Below, one piece after another: positions 46,439 through 48,903 of a stretch of 48,903 bases of DNA (its first letter is position 1; each line of letters begins with the position of its first letter). The notes under the pieces are model-generated. The model searched no databases. It saw only the letters and a list, made by a program, of their open reading frames with translations, and was not told the origin of the DNA. A program made the translations under genes and the position numbers. Origin of the DNA: a virus; IMG/VR virus record IMGVR_UViG_3300043469_000360, positions 1 to 48,903 of that record; one strand, written 5' to 3'.

Positions 46439-47173
46439 ATGAAAATACTTTTGTTAGACCTTGAAACATCGCCTAACCTGGCGTATGTGTGGGGCCTGTG
46501 GAATCAGAATGTTTCGATAGGTCAACTTGTTAGTTCTACCGAAGTTATCTGTTTTGGTGCCCGTTGGTACGGGCAACGTAAAGTCCACTTTAGTTCAATT
46601 CATCACAATGGTAAAGCTGAGATGCTTAAGGCTATACATGAGCTTTTAGATGAGGCTGATGCGGTTGTGGGTTGGAACAGTGCAGGGTTTGACGTGAAAC
46701 ATTTGTACCGCGAATTTATTGAAAACGAAATGTTGCCTCCGTCTCCGCACAAAGAGATTGATTTGATGCGTGTTGCTAAGCAACGGTTTAGGTTTCCTTC
46801 AAACAAACTTGATTATGTTGCACAAAAGCTTGGCATGGGGGCCAAGGTAAAACATAGTGGGTTTGATTTGTGGGTTAAGTGCATGGCTGGTGATGAGAAA
46901 GCTTGGCGTGAGATGAAAAAATACCAGATTCAAGACGTCAACCTGCTTGTTGGTTTGTACGAAAAGTTTTTGCCGTGGATTAAAAACCACCCGAACCGGG
47001 CACTTATTGATAACAGACCGGACAGCTGTATTAGTTGTGCGTCTGACAAGCTTCAGTCCAGGGGCACAGAAGTTACTGCGACTGGCGTGTTCCGCCGATT
47101 TAAGTGTGCTGATTGTGGCAAGTGGCAGCGTGGCGCTAAAAGCGAGGCTACTAGTACAATGAGAACTATTTAG
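46439..47173 (+). CDS. DEDDy exonuclease with zinc ribbon (strain B)
   Basis: 244 residues; the longer open frame from 46343 is not used because the strain A gene begins at this ATG. All catalytic acids and the four zinc Cys are conserved. Confidence 0.8.
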   Translation: MKILLLDLETSPNLAYVWGLWNQNVSIGQLVSSTEVICFGARWYGQRKVHFSSIHHNGKAEMLKAIHELLDEADAVVGWNSAGFDVKHLYREFIENEMLPPSPHKEIDLMRVAKQRFRFPSNKLDYVAQKLGMGAKVKHSGFDLWVKCMAGDEKAWREMKKYQIQDVNLLVGLYEKFLPWIKNHPNRALIDNRPDSCISCASDKLQSRGTEVTATGVFRRFKCADCGKWQRGAKSEATSTMRTI

Positions 47174-47182
47174 GAGGTCATT

Positions 47183-47491
47183 ATGTCTATGTTGTCATCG
47201 GAAGATAACCCTGGCACGTTTGGCCGTGATGAGAACCCTAAACCGCCAAGCCAGGTGGTTGACGATTTTCACGAAAACAGTGATTTGGATTCTCGTGCGG
47301 AAGCGCAACATCACACGTTGGGTCCTGCGCCTACGCAGGCAGCTCCAGGCAACCACACGCATGATGGCGGTGACTCTGCGCTTTTGTTAGAGGGGTCAAC
47401 AATTTCTGGTTCTAGGGCGACTGACGCTTGGCGTATTTCAGTTAATGCTATTCTGGTACGTCTCGGAGCTGTCGATAACAGCACTGCGTAA
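47183..47491 (+). CDS. Acidic His-rich protein before TerL (strain B)
   Basis: 102 residues, homologue of 5971-6279; the H-H-T-L-G and G-N-H-T-H blocks are conserved. TAGGAGG precedes the ATG; the TAA overlaps the TerL ATG. Confidence 0.6.
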   Translation: MSMLSSEDNPGTFGRDENPKPPSQVVDDFHENSDLDSRAEAQHHTLGPAPTQAAPGNHTHDGGDSALLLEGSTISGSRATDAWRISVNAILVRLGAVDNSTA

Positions 47492-48903
47492 TGCCGTCTA
47501 AGCCCCGACAACCGACACCGGCTGAGCTTCTTCAGCTGGCCATTAGTGAGCTTGACCAAAGCATTCACAAACCGAACATCCTTAATTACGGGCAGAAAGA
47601 CTACCCGGAGCAGCTTCGGTTTCATAAATCAACTAAACGTGGACGTTTTATTTCTGGAGGTAACCGTGGGGGAAAAACTGACGCTGAAGTGGTCGAGTCT
47701 ATTTGGTGGGCTACAAACAGTCATCCATATCTTAAACGACCTGGTTCATGGGGTTCTGGCCCGATTCAACTAAGGTTTGTTGTTGTTGACGTAGCTAAGG
47801 GTATCGAGCAGATTGTTTTGCCCAAAATGAAAAGGTGGATACCCCGTTCTTACTTGAAAGATGGTGACTGGTCTAAAAGTTGGGATGCAACCAACTACAT
47901 TCTCACTTTTGAGAATGGCTCCACGATTGATTTTGTAACGTGGGGTATGGACATGATGAAACTGGGTGGTGTTCCTCGCCACGGAATCTTCTTTGACGAG
48001 GAGCCCCCACAAAACATTTTTAACGAGTCCATGATGCGTTTGATTGACTACAACGGTTTCTGGGTTATTGCGGCCACCCCGACCAAGGGTATGGGCTGGA
48101 CGTTTGACCTGTTGTGGGAACCGGCCAAAGAAGGCAAGGCAGAAGAAATTGACACGTTTACCTTGTCGGCGGAACAAAACCCGTACATTGAGGCCGACAT
48201 GGACGACATGAACTTTTACATGATGGGTATGAATAAGGAAGAGCGTGATATTCGTGAAAAGGGTGAGTTTGTTGCTCGTAGCGGTTTGGTGTTCCCTGAT
48301 TTTGCTCAAAACATTGAGCGGTATTTAATCGACTTTGGGCCAGGAGATGTGCCAAAGACTTGGGCTGTTTATGCGTCTGTCGACCACGGGTTAAACAACC
48401 CGACGGCTTGGTTGTGGCATGCGGTGTCCCCAAAGGGCGACATTGTGACGTTTGCGGAGCATTATCAATCAAACATGATTGTGTCGGAGCACGCACAGTT
48501 GGTAAAACAGCGAGAACTTAGTTGGGGCCGTAAACCTGACTCTGTAGAGCGCATGGGAGACCCTGCAATGCGTCAGCGCAACGGCGTGACTGGTACATCG
48601 ATTATCCAAGAATATGCGCTCCATGGGGTTTACGTAAACGTAGAGGGCATACCCCACGATGTCATGGTTGGTATTGAAAAGATGCAAGCTTACCTACGCC
48701 GTCGTAATGACACGCATTGGGGACCCGACAGGCCCAAATGGGTGATTTCTCGTAATTGTGTCAACTTTATTCGTGAGATGAAGAAACTGCGGTGGGGTGC
48801 CTACAGTTCAGACAAGATGGCGTATGACATGAATAAGCAAGAAGTTGTCCACAAAAAGGACGACCACGCTTTTGACAGTGCCCGCTATTTTGCTACTACC
48901 CGA
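47491..48903 (+). CDS. terL: Terminase large subunit, truncated by window end (strain B)
   Basis: The first 471 codons of the strain B gene; the remaining ~56 codons are beyond the window. Walker A and the first nuclease motifs are intact, and the K-K-D-D-H-A-F-D block lies just before the end. Few amino-acid changes against strain A (for example S/N near the second motif). Confidence 0.9.
   Translation, partial: MPSKPRQPTPAELLQLAISELDQSIHKPNILNYGQKDYPEQLRFHKSTKRGRFISGGNRGGKTDAEVVESIWWATNSHPYLKRPGSWGSGPIQLRFVVVDVAKGIEQIVLPKMKRWIPRSYLKDGDWSKSWDATNYILTFENGSTIDFVTWGMDMMKLGGVPRHGIFFDEEPPQNIFNESMMRLIDYNGFWVIAATPTKGMGWTFDLLWEPAKEGKAEEIDTFTLSAEQNPYIEADMDDMNFYMMGMNKEERDIREKGEFVARSGLVFPDFAQNIERYLIDFGPGDVPKTWAVYASVDHGLNNPTAWLWHAVSPKGDIVTFAEHYQSNMIVSEHAQLVKQRELSWGRKPDSVERMGDPAMRQRNGVTGTSIIQEYALHGVYVNVEGIPHDVMVGIEKMQAYLRRRNDTHWGPDRPKWVISRNCVNFIREMKKLRWGAYSSDKMAYDMNKQEVVHKKDDHAFDSARYFATTR

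Larger units (their letters stand above)
42321..48903. repeat. Second, diverged genome segment (strain B homologue of the left end)
   Basis: Gene order from the zinc-ribbon gene to TerL repeats that of 128 to about 7700 with substitutions throughout, one extra gene (42426-42701), and a replaced fibre set. It is neither an exact duplication nor a terminal repeat, but a related phage joined at the 127-bp match. Confidence 0.8.

Overview
The window is a tailed-phage genome, most probably a short-tailed (P22-like podovirus architecture) lytic phage of an actinobacterium, plus a second, diverged copy of one end of the same genome map. The podovirus reading rests on a P22-type portal, a gp4-like head-tail adaptor, a gp10-like tail-needle/tube protein and very large internal virion proteins, with no tail tape measure or sheath. 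The actinobacterial host is inferred from the holin type, small actinophage-like genes and TANNNT promoters; it is the less certain part. There is no integrase, tRNA, CRISPR array or insertion sequence. The polymerase carries Tyr at the position equivalent to E. coli PolA 762, which suits a virulent lifestyle.

Layout: bases 1-127 recur exactly at 42194-42320, so one genome unit is about 42.19 kb and the map closes into a circle (circular permutation or terminal redundancy). From 42321 to the end the sequence is a homologous but diverged strain (B). Plus-strand late genes run from 40.5 kb through the junction and from 1 to 25.66 kb: a small zinc-ribbon protein, a putative small terminase, a tail-fibre cassette, endolysin and holin, an exonuclease, large terminase, portal, scaffold, capsid, adaptor and tail genes, small basic virion proteins, and a 2093-residue internal virion protein. 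Minus-strand early/replication genes run from 40.34 down to 25.70 kb. They comprise small regulatory or hypothetical genes, SNF2 helicase, HNH nuclease, oligoribonuclease-like exonuclease, Cas4/RecB-like nuclease, RecA-like ATPase, SSB-like protein, PrimPol primase, RepA-like helicase, family A DNA polymerase and RuvC-like resolvase. The two arms converge on a hairpin at 25.66-25.69 kb and diverge at 40.34-40.53 kb.

Regulation: most genes are chained by TAATG, ATGA or GTGA stop-start overlaps. A TACGCTA motif, always in the orientation of the downstream gene, sits about 20-31 nt before eight start codons and is read here as a -10 element (TANNNT). Between 38.5 and 40.45 kb, three transcription units share an unusual layout: upstream terminator, 16-bp box, -10 at a fixed 38-40 nt, a hairpin at the predicted 5' end, then the start codon. 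Two of the three, and the next gene downstream (37441-38124), also carry a shared GAAAGTGAGC leader before the start.

The strain A/strain B comparison is the most informative part. Terminase, lysis and exonuclease genes are conserved, while the fibre cassette between the small terminase gene and endolysin is almost entirely replaced, and one 91-residue gene is present only in B.
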